Positions 48,445-63,300 of a stretch of DNA of 64,000 bases are shown one piece after another. How positions within the stretch are numbered: position 1 is the stretch's first letter; every line of letters starts with the position of its first letter. The notes beneath the pieces are model-generated. The model was not told the DNA's origin. It did not search any database and worked only from the letters and a program-made list of their open reading frames with translations. Source of the stretch: Hydractinia symbiolongicarpus (lineage: Eukaryota > Cnidaria > Hydrozoa > Anthoathecata > Hydractiniidae); the NCBI RefSeq assembly GCF_029227915.1, contig NC_079882.1, forward strand, positions 32,356,001-32,420,000, given 5' to 3'. Both the position numbers and the translations under genes were made by a program.

Positions 48445-51400
48445 AGCAGGTTTTCGTGTTCCGGCGATTAAACTTCTTTTATTCAGCGTCTCATCAAAAA
48501 TGAAAACATTTTTAAAAACTACAAGTCTCATGCGTTTTAGTGGTGAAAAAGTAATTTAAAAAATCGTTCGGGAAATGAGTTTACTCCCTGGGTACTTTCC
48601 TTGTATACTTTTGACTATACGGGCCAAGCCCGGGAGTTACGGAAATCGCGGATTTTTGTTTGCCGGCGATTAAACTTCTTTTATTCAGCGTCCCATCAAA
48701 TATGAAAATATTTTTGAAAACTACAAGTCTCATGCGTTTAGTGGTAAAAAAATAATGTAAAAAATCGTTCGGGAAATGAGTTTACTCCCTGGGTACTTTA
48801 TTTGTATACTTTTGACTATACGGGCCAAGCCCGGGATTTACGGGAAATCGCGGGTTTTCGTTTGCCGGCGATTAAACTTTTTTTATTCAGCGTCTCATCA
48901 AAAATGAAAACATTTTTAAAAACTACAAGTCTTATGCGTTTTAGTGGTGAATATATAATTTAAAAAATCGTTCTGGAAATGAGTTTACTCCCTGGGTACT
49001 TTCTTTGTATACTTTTGACTATACGGGCCGAGTCCGGGATTTAGGGAAATCGCAGGTTTTCGTTTGCCGGCGATTAAACTGCTTTTATTCAGCGTCTCAT
49101 CAAAAATGAAAACATTTTTGAAAACTAAAAGTCTCATGCCTTTTAGTGGTGAAAAAATAATTTAAAAAATCGTTCTGGAAATGAGTTTATTCACAGGGTA
49201 CTTTCTTTTTATACATTCGACTATACGTGCCAAGCCCGGAATTTACGGGAAATCGCGGGTTTTCGTTTGCCGGCGATTAAACTGCTTTTATTCAGCGTCT
49301 CATCAAAAATGAAAACATTTTTAAAAACTACAAGTCTCATGCGTTTTAGTGGTGAAAAAATAATTTAAAAAATCGTTCTGGAAATGAGTTTACTCACAGG
49401 GTACTTTCTTTTTATACATTCGACTATACGTGCCAAGCCCGGGATTTACGGGAAATCGCGGGTTTTCGTTTGCCGGCGATTAAACTTCTTTTATTCAGCG
49501 TCTCATCAAAAATGAAAACATTTTTGAAAACTACAAGTCTCATGCGTTTTAGTGGTGAAAAAATAATTTAAAAAATCGTTCGGGAAATGAGTTTACTCCC
49601 TGGGTACTTTCTTTGTATACTTTTGACTATACGGGCCAAGCCGGGATTTACGGGAAATCGCGGGTTTTCGTTTGCCGGCGATTAAACTTCTTTTATTCAG
49701 CGTCTCATCAAAAATAAAAACATTTTTAAAAACTACAAGTCTGATGCGTTTTAGTGGTGAAAAAATAATTTAAAAAATCGTTCTGGAAATGAGTTTACTC
49801 ACAGGGTACTTTCTTTGTATACATTCGACTATACGGGCCAAGCCCGGGATTTACGGGAAATCGCGGGTTTTCGTTTTCCGGCGATTAAACCTCTTTCATT
49901 AAGCGTCTCATCAAGAATGAAAACATTTTTTAAAACTACAAGTCTCATGCGTTTTAGTGGTGAAAAAAAAATTTAAAAAATCGTTCGGGAAATAAGTTTA
50001 CTCCCTGGGTACTTTCTTTGTATACATTCGACTATACGAGCCAAGCCCCGGATTTACGGGAAATCGCGGGTTTTCGTTTGCCGGCGATTGAACTGCTTTT
50101 ATTCAGCGTCTCATCAAAAATGAAAACATTCTTGAAAACTACAAGTCTCATGCGTTTTAGTGGTGAAATAATAATTTAAAAAATCGTTTGGGAAATGAGT
50201 TTACTCCCTGGGTACTTTCTTTGTATACTTTTGACTATACGGGCCGAGTCCAGGATTTACGGGAAATAGCAGGTTTTCGTTTGCCGGCGATTAAACGTCT
50301 TTTATTCAGCGTCTCATCAAAAATGAAAACATTTTTAAAAACTACAAGTCTCAGGCGTTTTAGTGGTGAAAAAGTAATTTAAAAAATCGTTCGGGAAATG
50401 AGTTTACTTCCTGGGTACTTTCCTTGTATACTTTTGACTATACGGGCCAAGCCCGGGATTTACGGGAAATCGCGGATTTTTGTTTGCCGGCGATTAAACT
50501 TCTTTTATTCAGCGTCCCATCAAATATGAAAATATTTTTGAAAACTAAAAGTCTCATGCGTTTTAGTGGTGAAAAAATAATTTAAAAAATCGTTCTGGAA
50601 ATGAGTTTACTCACAGGGTACTTTCTTTTTATACATTCGACTATACGTGCCAAGCCCGGAATTTACGGGAAATCGCGGGTTTTCGTTTGCCGGCGATTAA
50701 ACTGCTTTTATTCAGCATCTCATCAAAAATGAAAACATTTTTGAAAACTACAAGTCTCATGCGTTTTAGTGGTGAAAAAATAATTTAAAAAATCGTTCTG
50801 GAAATGAGTTTACTCACAGGGTACTTTCTTTTTATACATTCGACTATACGTGCCAAGCCCGGGATTTACGGGAAATCGCGGGTTTTCGTTTGCCGGCGAT
50901 TAAACTTCTTTTATTCAGCGTTTCATCAAAAATGAAAACATTTTTGAAAACTACAAGTCTCATGCGTTTTAGTGGTGAAAAAATAATTTAAGAAATCGTT
51001 CGGGAAATGAGTTTACTCCCTGGGTACTTTCTTTGTATACTTTTGACTATACGGGCCAAGCCGGGATTTACGGGAAATCGCGGGTTTTCGTTTGCCGGCG
51101 ATTAAACTTCTTTTATTCAGCGTCTCATCAAAAATAAAAACATTTTTAAAAACTACAAGTCTGATGCGTTTTAGTGGTGAAAAAATAATTTAAAAAATCG
51201 TTCTGGAAATGAGTTTACTCACACGGTACTTTCTTTGTATACATTCGACTATACGGGCCAAGCCCGGGATTTACGGGAAATCGCGGGTTTTCGTTTTCCG
51301 GCGATTAAATCTCTTTCATTAAGCGTCTCATCAAGAATGAAAACATTTTTTAAAACTACAAGTCTCATGCGTTTTAGTGGTGAAAAAAAAATTTAAAAAA

Positions 51401-54400
51401 TCGTTCGGGAAATAAGTTTACTCCCTGGGTACTTTCTTTGTATACATTCGACTATACGAGCCAAGCCATGGATTTACGGGAAATCGCGGGTTTTCGTTTG
51501 CCGGCGATTAAACTGCTTTTATTCAGCGTCTCATCAAAAATGAAAACATTCTTGAAAACTACAAGTGTCATGCGTTTTAGTGGTGAAATAATAATTTAAA
51601 AAATCGTTTGGGAAATGAGTTTACTCCCTGGGTACTTTCTTTGTATACTTTTGACTATACGGGCCGAGTCCAGGATTTACGGGAAATAGCAGGTTTTCGT
51701 TTGCCGGCGATTAAACTTCTTTTATTCAGCGTCTCATCAAAAATGAAAACATTTTTAAAAACTACAAGTCTCATGCGTTTTAGTGGTGAAAAAGTAATTT
51801 AAAAAATCGTTCGGGAAATGAGTTTACTCCCTGGGTACTTTCCTTGTATACTTTTGACTATACGGGCCAAGCCCGGGATTTACGGGAAATCGCGGATTTT
51901 TGTTTGCCGGCGATTAAACTTCTTTTATTCAGCGTCCCATCAAATATGAAAATATTTTTGAAAACTACAAGTCTCATGCGTTCAGTGGTAAAAAAATAAT
52001 ATAAAAAATCGTTCGGGAAATAAGTTTACTCCCTGGGTACTTTCTTTGTATACATTCGACTATACGAGCCAAGCCATGGATTTTGACTATACGGGCCAAG
52101 CCCGGGATTTACGGGAAATCGCGGGTTTTCGTTTGCCGGCGATTAAACTTCTTTTATTCAGCGTCTCATCAAAAATGAAAACATTTTTAAAAACTACAAG
52201 TCTTATGCGTTTTAGTGGTGAATATATAATTTAAAAAATCGTTCTGGAAATGAGTTTACTCCCTGGGTACTTTCTTTGTATACTTTTGACTATACGGGCC
52301 GAGTCCAGGATTTACGGGAAATAGCAGGTTTTCGTTTGCCGGCGATTAAACTTCTTTTATTCAGCGTCTCATCAAAAATGAAAACATTTTTAAAAACTAC
52401 AAGTCTCATGCGTTTTAGTGGTGAAAAAGTAATTTAAAAAATCGTTCGGGAAATGAGTTTACTCCCTGGGTACTTTCCTTGTATACTTTTGACTATACGG
52501 GCCAAGCCCGGGATTTACGGGAAATCGGGGATTTTTGTTTGCCGGCGATTAAACTTCTTTTATTCAGCGTCCCATCAAATATGAAAATATTTTTGAAAAC
52601 TACAAGTCTCATGCGTTCAGTGGTAAAAAAATAATATAAAAAATCGTTCGGGAAATGAGTTTACTCCCTGGGTACTTTCTTTGTATACTTTTGACTATAC
52701 GGGCCAAGCCCGGGATTTACGGGAAATCGCGGGTTTTCGTTTGCCGGCGATTAAACTTCTTTTATTCAGCGTCTCATCAAAAATGAAAACATTTTTAAAA
52801 ACTACAAGTCTTATGCGTTTTAGTGGTGAATATATAATTTAAAAAATCGTTCTGGAAATGAGTTTACTCCCTGGGTACTTTCTTTGTATACTTTTGACTA
52901 TACAGGCCGAGTCCGAGATTTAGGGAAATCGCAGGTTTTCGTTTGCCGGCGATTAAACTGCTTTTATTCAGCGTCTCATCAAAAATGAAAACATTTTTGA
53001 AAACTAAAAGTCTCATGCGTTTTAGTGGTGAAAAAATAATTTAAAAAATCGTTCTGGAAATGAGTTTACTCACAGGGTACTTTCTTTTTATACATTCGAC
53101 TATACGTGCCAAGCCCGGAATTTACGGGAAATCGCGGGTTTTCGTTTGCCGGCGATTAAACTTCTTTTATTCAGCGTCTCATCAAAAATGAAAACATTTT
53201 TGAAAACCACAAGTCTCATGCGTTTTAGTGGTGAAAAAAAAATTTAAAAAATCGTTCTGGAAATGAGTTTACTCCCTGGGTACCTTCTTTGTATACTTTT
53301 GACTATACGGGCCGAGTCCGGGATTTAGGAAATTGCAGGTTTTCGTTTGCCGGCGATTAAACTGCTTTTATTCAGCGTCTCATCAAAAACGAAAACATTC
53401 TTGAAAACTACAAGTCTCATGCGTTTTAGTGGTGAAATAATAATTTAAAAAATCGTTTGGGAAATCAGTTTACTCCCTGGGTACTTTCTTTGTATACTTT
53501 TGACTATACGGGCCAATCCTGGGATTTACGGGAAATCGTGGGTTTTCGTTTGCCGGCGATTAAACTTCTTTTATTCAGCGTCTCATCAAAAATGAAAACA
53601 ATTTCAAAAACTACAAGTCTTATGCGTTTTAGTGGTGAAAAAATAATTTAAAAAATCGTTCTGGAAATGAGTTTACTCCCTGGGTACTTTCTTTGTATAC
53701 TTTTGACTATACGGGCCGAGTCCGGGATTTAGGGAAATCGCAGGTTTTCGTTTGCCGGCGATTAAACTGCTTTTATTCAGCGTCTCATCAAAAATGAAAA
53801 CATTTTTGAAAACTACAAGTCTCATGCGTTTTAGTGGTGAAAAAATATATTAAAAAATCGTTCGGGAAATGAGTTTACTCCCTGGGTACTTTCTTTGTAT
53901 ACTTTTGACTATACGGGCCAAGCCGGGATTTACGGGAAATCGCGGGTTTTCGTTTGCCGGCGATTAAACTTCTTTTATTCAGCGTCTCATCAAAAATGAA
54001 AAAATTTTTAAAAACTACAAGTCTTATGCGTTTTAGTGGTGAAAAATTAATTTAAAAAATCGTTCTGGAAATGAGTTTACTCATAGGGTACTTTCTTTGC
54101 ATACATTCGACTATACGTGCCAAGCCCGGTATTTACGGGAAATCGCGGGTTTTCGTTTGCCGGCGATTAAACTGCTTTTATTCAGCGTCTCATCAAAAAT
54201 GAAAACATTCTTGAAAATTACAAGTCTCATGCGTTTTAGTGGTGAAATAATAATTTAAAAAATCGTTTGGGAAATGAGTTTACTCCCTGGGTACTTTCTT
54301 TGTATACTTTTGACTATACGGGCCAAGCCCGGGATTTACGGGAAATCGCGGGTTTTCGTTTGCCGGCGATTAAACTTCTTCTATTCAGCGTCTCATCAAA

Positions 54401-57386
54401 AATGAAAACATTTTTAAAAACTACAAGTCTTATGCGTTTTAGTGGTGAATATATAATTTAAAAAATCGTTCTGGAAATGAGTTTACTCCCTGGGTACTTT
54501 CTTTGTATACTTTTGACTATACGGGCTGAGTCCGGGATTTAGGGAAATCGCAGGTTTTCGTTTGCCGGCGATTAAACTGCTTTTATTCAGCGTCTCATCA
54601 AAAATGAAAACATTTTTGAAAACTACAAGTGTCATGCGTTTTAGTGGTGAAAAAATAATTTAAAAAATCGTTCCGGAAATAAGTTTACTCACAGGGTACT
54701 TTCTTTTTATACATTCGACTATACGTGCCAAGCCCGGGATTTACGGGAAATCGCGGGTTTTCGTTTGCCGGCGATTAAACTTCTTTTATTCAGCGTCTCA
54801 TCAAAAATGAAAACATTTTTGAAAACTACAAGTCTCATGCGTTTTAATGGTGAAAAAATAATTTAAAAAATCGTTCGGGAAATGAATTTACTCCCTGGGT
54901 ACTTTCTTTGTATACTTTTGACTATATGGGCCAAGCCGGGATTTACGGGAAATCGCGGGTTTTCGTTTGCCGGCGATTAAACTTCTTTTATTCAACGTCT
55001 CATCAAAAATGAAAACATTTTTAAAAACTACAAGTCTGATGCGTTTTAGTGGTGAAAAAATAATTTAAAAAATCGTTCTGGAAATGAGTTTACTCACAGG
55101 GTACTTTCTTTGTATACATTCGACTATACGGGCCAAGCCCGGGATTTACGGGAAATCGCGGGTTTTCGTTTTCCGGCGATTAAACCTCTTTCATTAAGCG
55201 TCTCATCAAAAATGAAAACATTTTTTAAAACTACAAGTCTCATGCGTTTTAGTGGTGAAAAAAAAATTTAAAAAATCGTTCGGGAAATAAGTTTACTCCC
55301 TGGGTACTTTCTTTGTATACATTCGACTATACGAGCCAAGCCCCGGATTTACGGGAAATCGCGGGTTTTCGTTTGCTGGCGATTAAACTGCTTTTATTTA
55401 GCGTCTCATCAAAAATGAAAACATTCTTGAAAACTACAAGTCTCATGCGTTTTAGTGGTGAAATAATAATTTAAAAAATCGTTTGGGAAATGAGTTTACT
55501 CCCTGGGTACTTTCTCTGTATACTTTTGACTATACGGGCCGAGTCCAGGATTTACGGGAAATAGCAGGTTTTCGTTTGCCGGCGATTAAACTTCTTTTAT
55601 TCAGCGTCTCATCAAAAATGAAAACATTTTTAAAAACTACAAGTCTCATGCGTTTTAGTGGTGAAAAAGTAATTTAAAAAATCGTCCGGGAAATGAGTTT
55701 ACTCCCTGGGTACTTTCCTTGTATAGTTTTGACTATACGGGCCAAGTCAGGGATTTACGGGAAATCGCGGATTTTTGTTTGCCGGCGATTAAACTTCTTT
55801 TATTCAGCGTCCCATCAAATATGAAAATATTTTTGAAAACTACAAGTCTCATGCGTTTAGTGGTAAAAAAATGATATAAAAAATCGTTCGGGAAATGAGT
55901 TTACTCCCTGGGTACTGTCTTTGTATACTTTTGACTATACGGGCCAAGGCCGGGATTTACGGGAAATCGCGGGTTTTCGTTTACCGGCGATTAAACTTCG
56001 TTTATTCAGCGTCTCATCAAAAATGAAAACATTTTTGAAAACTACAAGTCTCATGCGTTTTAGTGGTGAAAAAATAATTTAAAAAATCGTTCGGGAAATG
56101 AGTTTACTCCCTGGGTACTTTCTTTGTATACTTTTGACTATACGGGCCAAGCCGGGATTTACGGGAAATCGCGGGTTTTCGTTTGCCGGCGATTAAACTT
56201 CTTTTATTCAGCGTCTCATCAAAAATAAAAACATTTTTAAAAAATACAAGTCTGATGCGTTTTAGTGGTGAAAAAATAATTTAAAAAATCGTTCTGGAAA
56301 TGAGTTTACTCACAGGGTACTTTCTTTGTATACATTCGGCTATACGGGCCAAGCCCGGGATTTACGGGAAATCGCGGGTTTTCGTTTTCCGGCGATTAAA
56401 CCTCTTTCATTAAGCGTCTCATCAAAAATGAAAACATTTTTTAAAACTACAAGTCTCATGCGTTTTAGTGGTGAAAAAAAAATTTAAAAAATCGTTCGGG
56501 AAATAAGTTTACTCCCTGGGTACTTTCTTTGTATACATTCGACTATACGAGCCAAGCCCCGGATTTACGGGAAATCGCGGGTTTTCGTTTGCCGGCGATT
56601 AAACTGCTTTTATTCAGCGTCTCATCAAAAATGAAAACATTCTTGAAAACTACAAGTCTCATGCGTTTTAGTGGTGAAATAATAATTTAAAAAATCGTTT
56701 GGGAAATGAGTTTTCTCCCTGGGTACTTTCTTTGTATACTTTTGACTATACGGGCCGGGTCCAGGATTTACGGGAAATAGCAGGTTTTCGTGTTCCGGCG
56801 ATTAAACTTCTTTTATTCAGCGTCTCATCAAAAATGAAAACATTTTTGAAAACTACAAGTCTCATGCGTTTTAGTGGTGAAAAAATAATTTAAAAAATCA
56901 TTCTGGAAATGAGTTTACTCACAGGGTACTTTCTTTTTATACATTCGACTATACGTGCCAAGCCCGGGATTTACGGGAAATCGCAGGTTTTCGTTTGCCG
57001 GCGATTAAACTTCTTTTATTCAGCGTCTCATCAAAAATGAAAACATTTTTGAAAACTACAAGTCTCATGCGTTTTAGTGGTGAAAAAATAATTTAAAAAA
57101 TCGTTCGGGAAATGAGTTTACTCCCTGGGTACTTTCTTTGTATACTTTTGACTATACGGGCCAAGCCGGGATTTACGGGAAATCGCGGGTTTTCGTTTGC
57201 CGGCGATTAAACTTCTTTTATTCAGCGTCTCATCAAAAATAAAAACATTTTTAAAAACTACAAGTCTGATGCGTTTTAGTGGTGAAAAAATAATTTAAAA
57301 AATCGTTCTGGAAATGAGTTTACTCACAGGGTACTTTCTTTGTATACATTCGGCTATACGGGCCAAGCCCGGGATTTACGGGAAAT
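48445..57386. repeat. Super-HOR unit 1 of an 8.94-kb tandem duplication
   Basis: This 8942-bp block (about 44 monomers) is repeated immediately downstream. Matched private variants at offset 8942 include CCGGGAGTTACGG (48,630 and 57,572) and TCAGGCGTTTTAG (50,351 and 59,293). The offset then falls to 8739 (AATTTAAGAAATCG at about 50,986 and 59,725), to 8536 (TACAAGTGTCATGCG near 51,560 and 60,096), and finally to 7902 (GCGTTTTAATGG near 54,839 and 62,741; ATCGTCCGGG near 55,681 and 63,583). The falls correspond to two single-monomer losses in unit 2 and a 634-bp gain in unit 1. Confidence 0.85.
51999..52228. repeat. Out-of-register junction monomer, ~230 bp
   Basis: The sequence reads ...GAGCCAAGCCATGGATTT and then TGACTATACGGGCCAAGCCC, so the GACTATA...GCC block occurs twice in one monomer. 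The first half copies 51,391-51,472, 608 bp upstream, which carries the same private CCAAGCCATGG (51,461 and 52,069). The second half belongs to an A-type monomer. The join is at a shared TTT and overlaps about 26 bp of the monomer. This is the breakpoint of a roughly 635-bp insertion present in unit 1 but absent from unit 2. Confidence 0.88.
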
Positions 57387-57387
57387 A
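57374..57387. repeat. Hybrid-monomer junction of the 8.94-kb duplication
   Basis: The monomer's 5' part is D/B-like (TTACTCACAGGG, CATTCGGCTATACG, CAAGCCCGGG). Its 3' part is G-like (TAGCAGG, TTTTCGTGTTCC) and equals the sequence from 48,445. The shared segment GGGATTTACGGGAAAT holds the exchange point. It marks where the end of unit 1 meets the start of unit 2. Confidence 0.82.
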
Positions 57388-60300
57388 GCAGGTTTTCGTG
57401 TTCCGGCGATTAAACTTCTTTTATTCAGCGTCTCATCAAAAATGAAAACATTTTTAAAAACTACAAGTCTCATGCGTTTTAGTGGTGAAAAAGTAATTTA
57501 AAAAATCGTTCGGGAAATGAGTTTACTCCCTGGGTACTTTCCTTGTATACCTTCGACTATACGGGCCAAGCCCGGGAGTTACGGAAATCGCGGATTTTTG
57601 TTTGCCGGCGATTAAACTTCTTTTATTCAGCGTCCCATCAAATATGAAAATATTTTTGAAAACTACAAGTCTCATGCGTTTAGTGGTAAAAAAATAATAT
57701 AAAAAATCGTTCGGGAAATGAGTTTACTCCCTGGGTACTTTCTTTGTATACTTTTGACTATACGGGCCAAGCCCGGGATTTACGGGAATTCGCGGGTTTT
57801 CGTTTGCCGGCGATTAAACTTTTTTTATTCAGCGTCTCATCAAAAATGAAAACATTTTTAAAAACTACAAGTCTTCTGCGTTTTAGTGGTGAATATATAA
57901 TTTAAAAAATCGTTCTGGAAATGAGTTTACTCCCTGGGTACTTTATTTGTATACTTTTGACTATACGGGCCGAGTCCGGGATTTAGGGAAATCGCAGGTT
58001 TTCGTTTGCCGGCGATTAAACTGCTTTTATTCAGCGTCTCATCAAAAATGAAAACATTTTTGAAAACTAAAAGTCTCATGCGTTTTAGTGGTGAAAAAAT
58101 AATTTAAAAAATCGTTCTGGAAATGAGTTTACTCACAGGGTACTTTCTTTTTATACATTCAACTATACGTGCCAAGCCCGGAATTTACGGGAAATCGCGG
58201 GTTTTCGTTTGCCGGCGATTAAACTGCTTTTATTCAGCGTCTCATCAAAAATGAAAACATTTTTAAAAACTACAAGTCTCATGCGTTTTAGTGGTGAAAA
58301 AATAATTTAAAAAATCGTTCTGGAAATGAGTTTACTCACAGGGTACTTTCTTTTTATACATTCGACTATACGTGCCAAGCCCGGGATTTACGGGAAATCG
58401 CGGGTTTTCGTTTGCCGGCGATTAAACTTCTTTTATTCAGCGTCTCATCAAAAATGAAAACATTTTTGAAAACTACAAGTCTCATGCGTTTTAGTGGTGA
58501 AAAAATAATTTAAAAAATCGTTCGGGAAATGAGTTTACTCCCTGGGTACTTTCTTTGTATACTTTTGACTATACGGGCCAAGCCAGGATTTACGGGAAAT
58601 CGCGGGTTTTCGTTTGCCGGCGATTAAACTTCTTTTATTCAGCGTCTCATCAAAAATAAAAACATTTTTAAAAACTACAAGTCTGATGCGTTTTAGTGGT
58701 GAAAAAATAATTTAAAAAATCGTTCTGGAAATGAGTTTACTCACAGGGTACTTTCTTTGTATACATTCGACTATACGGGCCAAGCCCGGGATTTACGGGA
58801 AATCGCGGGTTTTCGTTTTCCGGCGATTAAACCTCTTTCATTAAGCGTCTCATCAAGAATGAAAACATTTTTTAAAACTACAAGTCTCATGCGTTTTAGT
58901 GGTGAAAAAAAAATTTAAAAAATCGTTCGGGAAATAAGTTTACTCCCTGGGTACTTTCTTTGTATACATTCGACTATACGAGCCAAGCCCCGGATTTACG
59001 GGAAATCGCGGGTTTTCGTTTGCCGGCGATTAAACTGCTTTTATTCAGCGTCTCATCAAAAATGAAAACATTCTTGAAAACTACAAGTCTCATGCGTTTT
59101 AGTGGTGAAATAATAATTTAAAAAATCGTTTGGGAAATGAGTTTACTCCCTGGGTACTTTCTTTGTATACTTTTGACTATACGGGCCGAGTCCAGGATTT
59201 ACGGGAAATAGCAGGTTTTCGTTTGCCGGCGATTAAACTTCTTTTATTCAGCGTCTCATCAAAAATGAAAACATTTTTAAAAACTACAAGTCTCAGGCGT
59301 TTTAGTGGTGAAAAAGTAATTTAAAAAATCGTTCGGGAAATGAGTTTACTTCCTGGGTACTTTCCTTGTATACTTTTGACTATACGGGCCAAGCTCGGGA
59401 TTTACGGGAAATCGCGGATTTTTGTTTGCCGGCGATTAAACTTCTTTTATTCAGCGTCCCATCAAATATGAAAATATTTTCGAAAACTAAAAGTTTCATG
59501 CGTTTTAGTGGTGAAAAAATAATTTAAAAAATCGTTCTGGAAATGAGTTTACTCACAGGGTACTTTCTTTTTATACATTCGACTATACGTGCCAAGCCCG
59601 GAATTTACGGGAAATCGCGGGTTTTCGTTTGCCGGCGATTAAACTGCTTTTATTCAGCGTCTCATCAAAAATGAAAACATTTTTGAAAACTACAAGTCTC
59701 ATGCGTTTTAGTGGTGAAAAAATAATTTAAGAAATCGTTCGGGAAATGAGTTTACTCCATGGGTACTTTCTTTGTATACTTTTGACTATACGGGCCAAGC
59801 CGGGATTTACGGGAAATCGCGGGTTTTCGTTTGCCGGCGATTAAACTTCTTTTATTCAGCGTCTCATCAAAAATAAAAACATTTTTAAAAACTACAAGTC
59901 TGATGCGTTTTAGTGGTGAAAAAATAATTTAAAAAATCGTTCTGGAAATGAGTTTACTCACAGGGTACTTTCTTTGTATACATTCGACTATACGGGCCAA
60001 GCCCGAGATTTACGGGAAATCGCGGGTTTTCGTTTGCCGGCGATTAAACTGCTTTTATTCAGCGTCTCATCAAAAATGAAAACATTCTTGAAAACTACAA
60101 GTGTCATGCGTTTTAGTGGTGAAATAATAATTTAAAAAATCGTTTGGGAAATGAGTTTACTCCCTGGGTACTTTCTTTGTATACTTTTGACTATACGGGC
60201 CGAGTCCAGGATTTACGGGAAATAGCAGGTTTTCGTTTGCCGGCGATTAAACTTCTTTTATTCAGCGTCTCATCAAAAATGAAAACATTTTTAAAAACTA

Positions 60301-63300
60301 CAAGTCTCATGCGTTTTAGTGGTGAAAAAGTAATTTAAAAAATTGTTCGGGAAATGAGTTTACTCCCTGGGTACTTTCCTTGTATACTTTTGACTATACG
60401 GGCCAAGCCCGGGATTTACGGGAAATCGCGGATTTTTGTTTGCCGGCGATTAAACTTCTTTTATTCAGCGTCCCATCAAATATGAAAATATTTTTGAAAA
60501 CTACAAGTCTCATGCGTTCAGTGGTAAAAAAATAGTATAAAAAATCGTTCGGGAAATGAGTTTACTCCCTGGGTACTTTCTTTGTATACTTTTGACTATA
60601 CGGGCCAAGCCCGGGATTTACGGGAAATCGCGGGTTTTCGTTTGCCGGCGATTAAACTTCTTTTATTCAGCGTCTCATCAAAAATGAAAACATTTTTAAA
60701 AACTACAAGTCTTATGCGTTTTAGTGGTGAATATATAATTTAAAAAATCGTTCTGGAAATGAGTTTACTCCCTGGGTACTTTCTTTGTATACTTTTGACT
60801 ATACAGGCCGAGTCCGGGATTTAGGGAAATCGCAGGTTTTCGTTTGCCGGCGATTAAACTGCTTTTATTCAGCGTCTCATCAAAAATGAAAACATTTTTG
60901 AAAACTAAAAGTCTCATGCGTTTTAGTGGTGAAAAAATAATTTAAAAAATCGTTCTGGAAATGAGTTTACTCACAGGGTACTTTCTTTTTATACATTCGA
61001 CTATACGTGCCAAGCCCGGAATTTACGGGAAATCGCGGGTTTTCGTTTGCCGGCGATTAAACTTCTTTTATTCAGCGTCTCATCAAAAATGAAAACATTT
61101 TTTAAAAACCACAAGTCTCATGCGTTTTAGTGGTGAAAAAAAAATTTAAAAAATCGTTCTGGAAATGAGTTTACTCCCTGGGTACCTTCTTTGTATACTT
61201 TTGACTATACGGGCCGAGTCCGGGATTTAGGAAATTGCAGGTTTTCGTTTGCCGGCGATTAAACTGCTTTTATTCAGCGTCTCATCAAAAACGAAAACAT
61301 TCTTGAAAACTACAAGTCTCATGCGTTTTAGTGGTGAAATAATAATTTAAAAAATCGTTTGGGAAATGAGTTTACTCCCTGGGTACTTTCTTTGTATACT
61401 TTTGACTATACGGACCAATCCCGGGATTTACGGGAAATCGTGGGTTTTCGTTTGCCGGCGATTAAACTTCTTTTATTCAGCGTCTCATCAAAAATGAAAA
61501 CAATTTCAAAAACTACAAGTCTTATGCGTTTTAGTGGTGAAAAAATAATTTAAAAAATCGTTCTGGAAATGAGTTTACTCCCTGGGTACTTTCTTTGTAT
61601 ACTTTTGACTATACGGGCCGAGTCCGGGATTTAGGGAAATCGCAGGTTTTCGTTTGCCGGCGATTAAACTGCTTTTATTCAGCGTCTCATCAAAAATGAA
61701 AACATTTTTGAAAACTACAAGTCTCATGCGTTTTAGTGGTGAAAAAATATATTAAAAAATCGTTCGGGAAATGAGTTTACTCCCTGGGTACTTTCTTTGT
61801 ATACTTTTGACTATACGGGCCAAGCCGGGATTTACGGGAAATCGCGGGTTTTCGTTTGCCGGCGATTAAACTTCTTTTATTCAGCGTCTCATCAAAAATG
61901 AAAAGATTTTTAAAAACTACAAGTCTTATGCGTTTTAGTGGTGAAAAATTAATTTAAAAAATCGTTCTGGAAATGAGTTTACTCATAGGGTACTTTCTTT
62001 GTATACATTCGACTATACGTGCCAAGCCCGGTATTTACGGGAAATCGCGGGTTTTCGTTTGCCGGCGATTAAACTGCTTTTATTCAGCGTCTCATCAAAA
62101 ATGAAAACATTCTTGAAAATTACAAGTCTCATGCGTTTTAGTGGTGAAATAATAATTTAAAAAATCGTTTGGGAAATGAGTTTACTCCCTGGGTACTTTC
62201 TTTGTATACTTTTGACTATACGGGCCAAGCCCGGGATTCACGGGAAATCGCGGGTTTTCGTTTGCCGGCGATTAAACTTCTTTTATTCAGCGTCTCATCA
62301 AAAATGAAAACATTTTTAAAAACTACAAGTCTTATGCGTTTTAGTGGTGAATATATAATTTAAAAAATCGTTCTGGAAATGAGTTTACTCCCTGGGTACT
62401 TTCTTTGTATACTTTTGACTATACGGGCTGAGTCCGGGATTTAGGGAAATCGCAGGTTTTCGTTTGCCGGCGATTAAACTGCTTTTATTCAGCGTCTCAT
62501 CAAAAATGAAAACATTTTTGAAAACTACAAGTGTCTTGCGTTTTAGTGGTGAAAAAAAAATTTAAAAAATCGTTCCGGAAATGAGTTTACTCACAGGGTA
62601 CTTTCTTTTTATACATTCGACTATACGTGCCAAGCCCGGGATTTACGGGAAATCGCGGGTTTTCGTTTGCCGGCGATTAAACTTCTTTTATTCAGTGTCT
62701 CATCAAAAATGAAAACATTTTTGAAAACTACAAGTCTCATGCGTTTTAATGGTGAAAAAATAATTTAAAAAATCGTTCGGGAAATGAATTTACTCCCTGG
62801 GTACTTTCTTTGTATACTTTTGACTATATGGGCCAAGCCGGGATTTACGGGAAATCGCGGGTTTTCGTTTGCCGGCGATTAAACTTCTTTTATTGAACGT
62901 CTCATCAAAAATGAAAACATTTTTAAAAACTACAAGTCTGATGCGTTTTAGTGGTGAAAAAATAATTTAAAAAATCGTTCTGGAAATGAGTTTACTCACA
63001 GGGTACTTTCTTTGTATACATTCGACTATACGGGCCAAGCCCGGGATTTACGGGAAATCGCGGGTTTTCGTTTTCCGGCGATTAAACCTCTTTCATTATG
63101 CGTCTCATCAAAAATGAAAACATTTTTTAAAACTACAAGTCTCATGCGTTTTAGTGGTGAAAAAAAAATTTAAAAAATCGTTCGGGAAATAAGTTTACTC
63201 CCTGGGTACTTTCTTTGTATACATTCGACTATACGAGCCAAGCCCCGGATTTACGGGAAATCGCGGGTTTTCGTTTGCTGGCGATTAAACTGCTTTTATT

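Noticed and set aside
52046-52234. Novel gene fusion in the 62-codon open frame across the 230-bp monomer
   Set aside because: The duplicated peptide motif comes from the 26-bp overlap of the out-of-register crossover in non-coding repeat.
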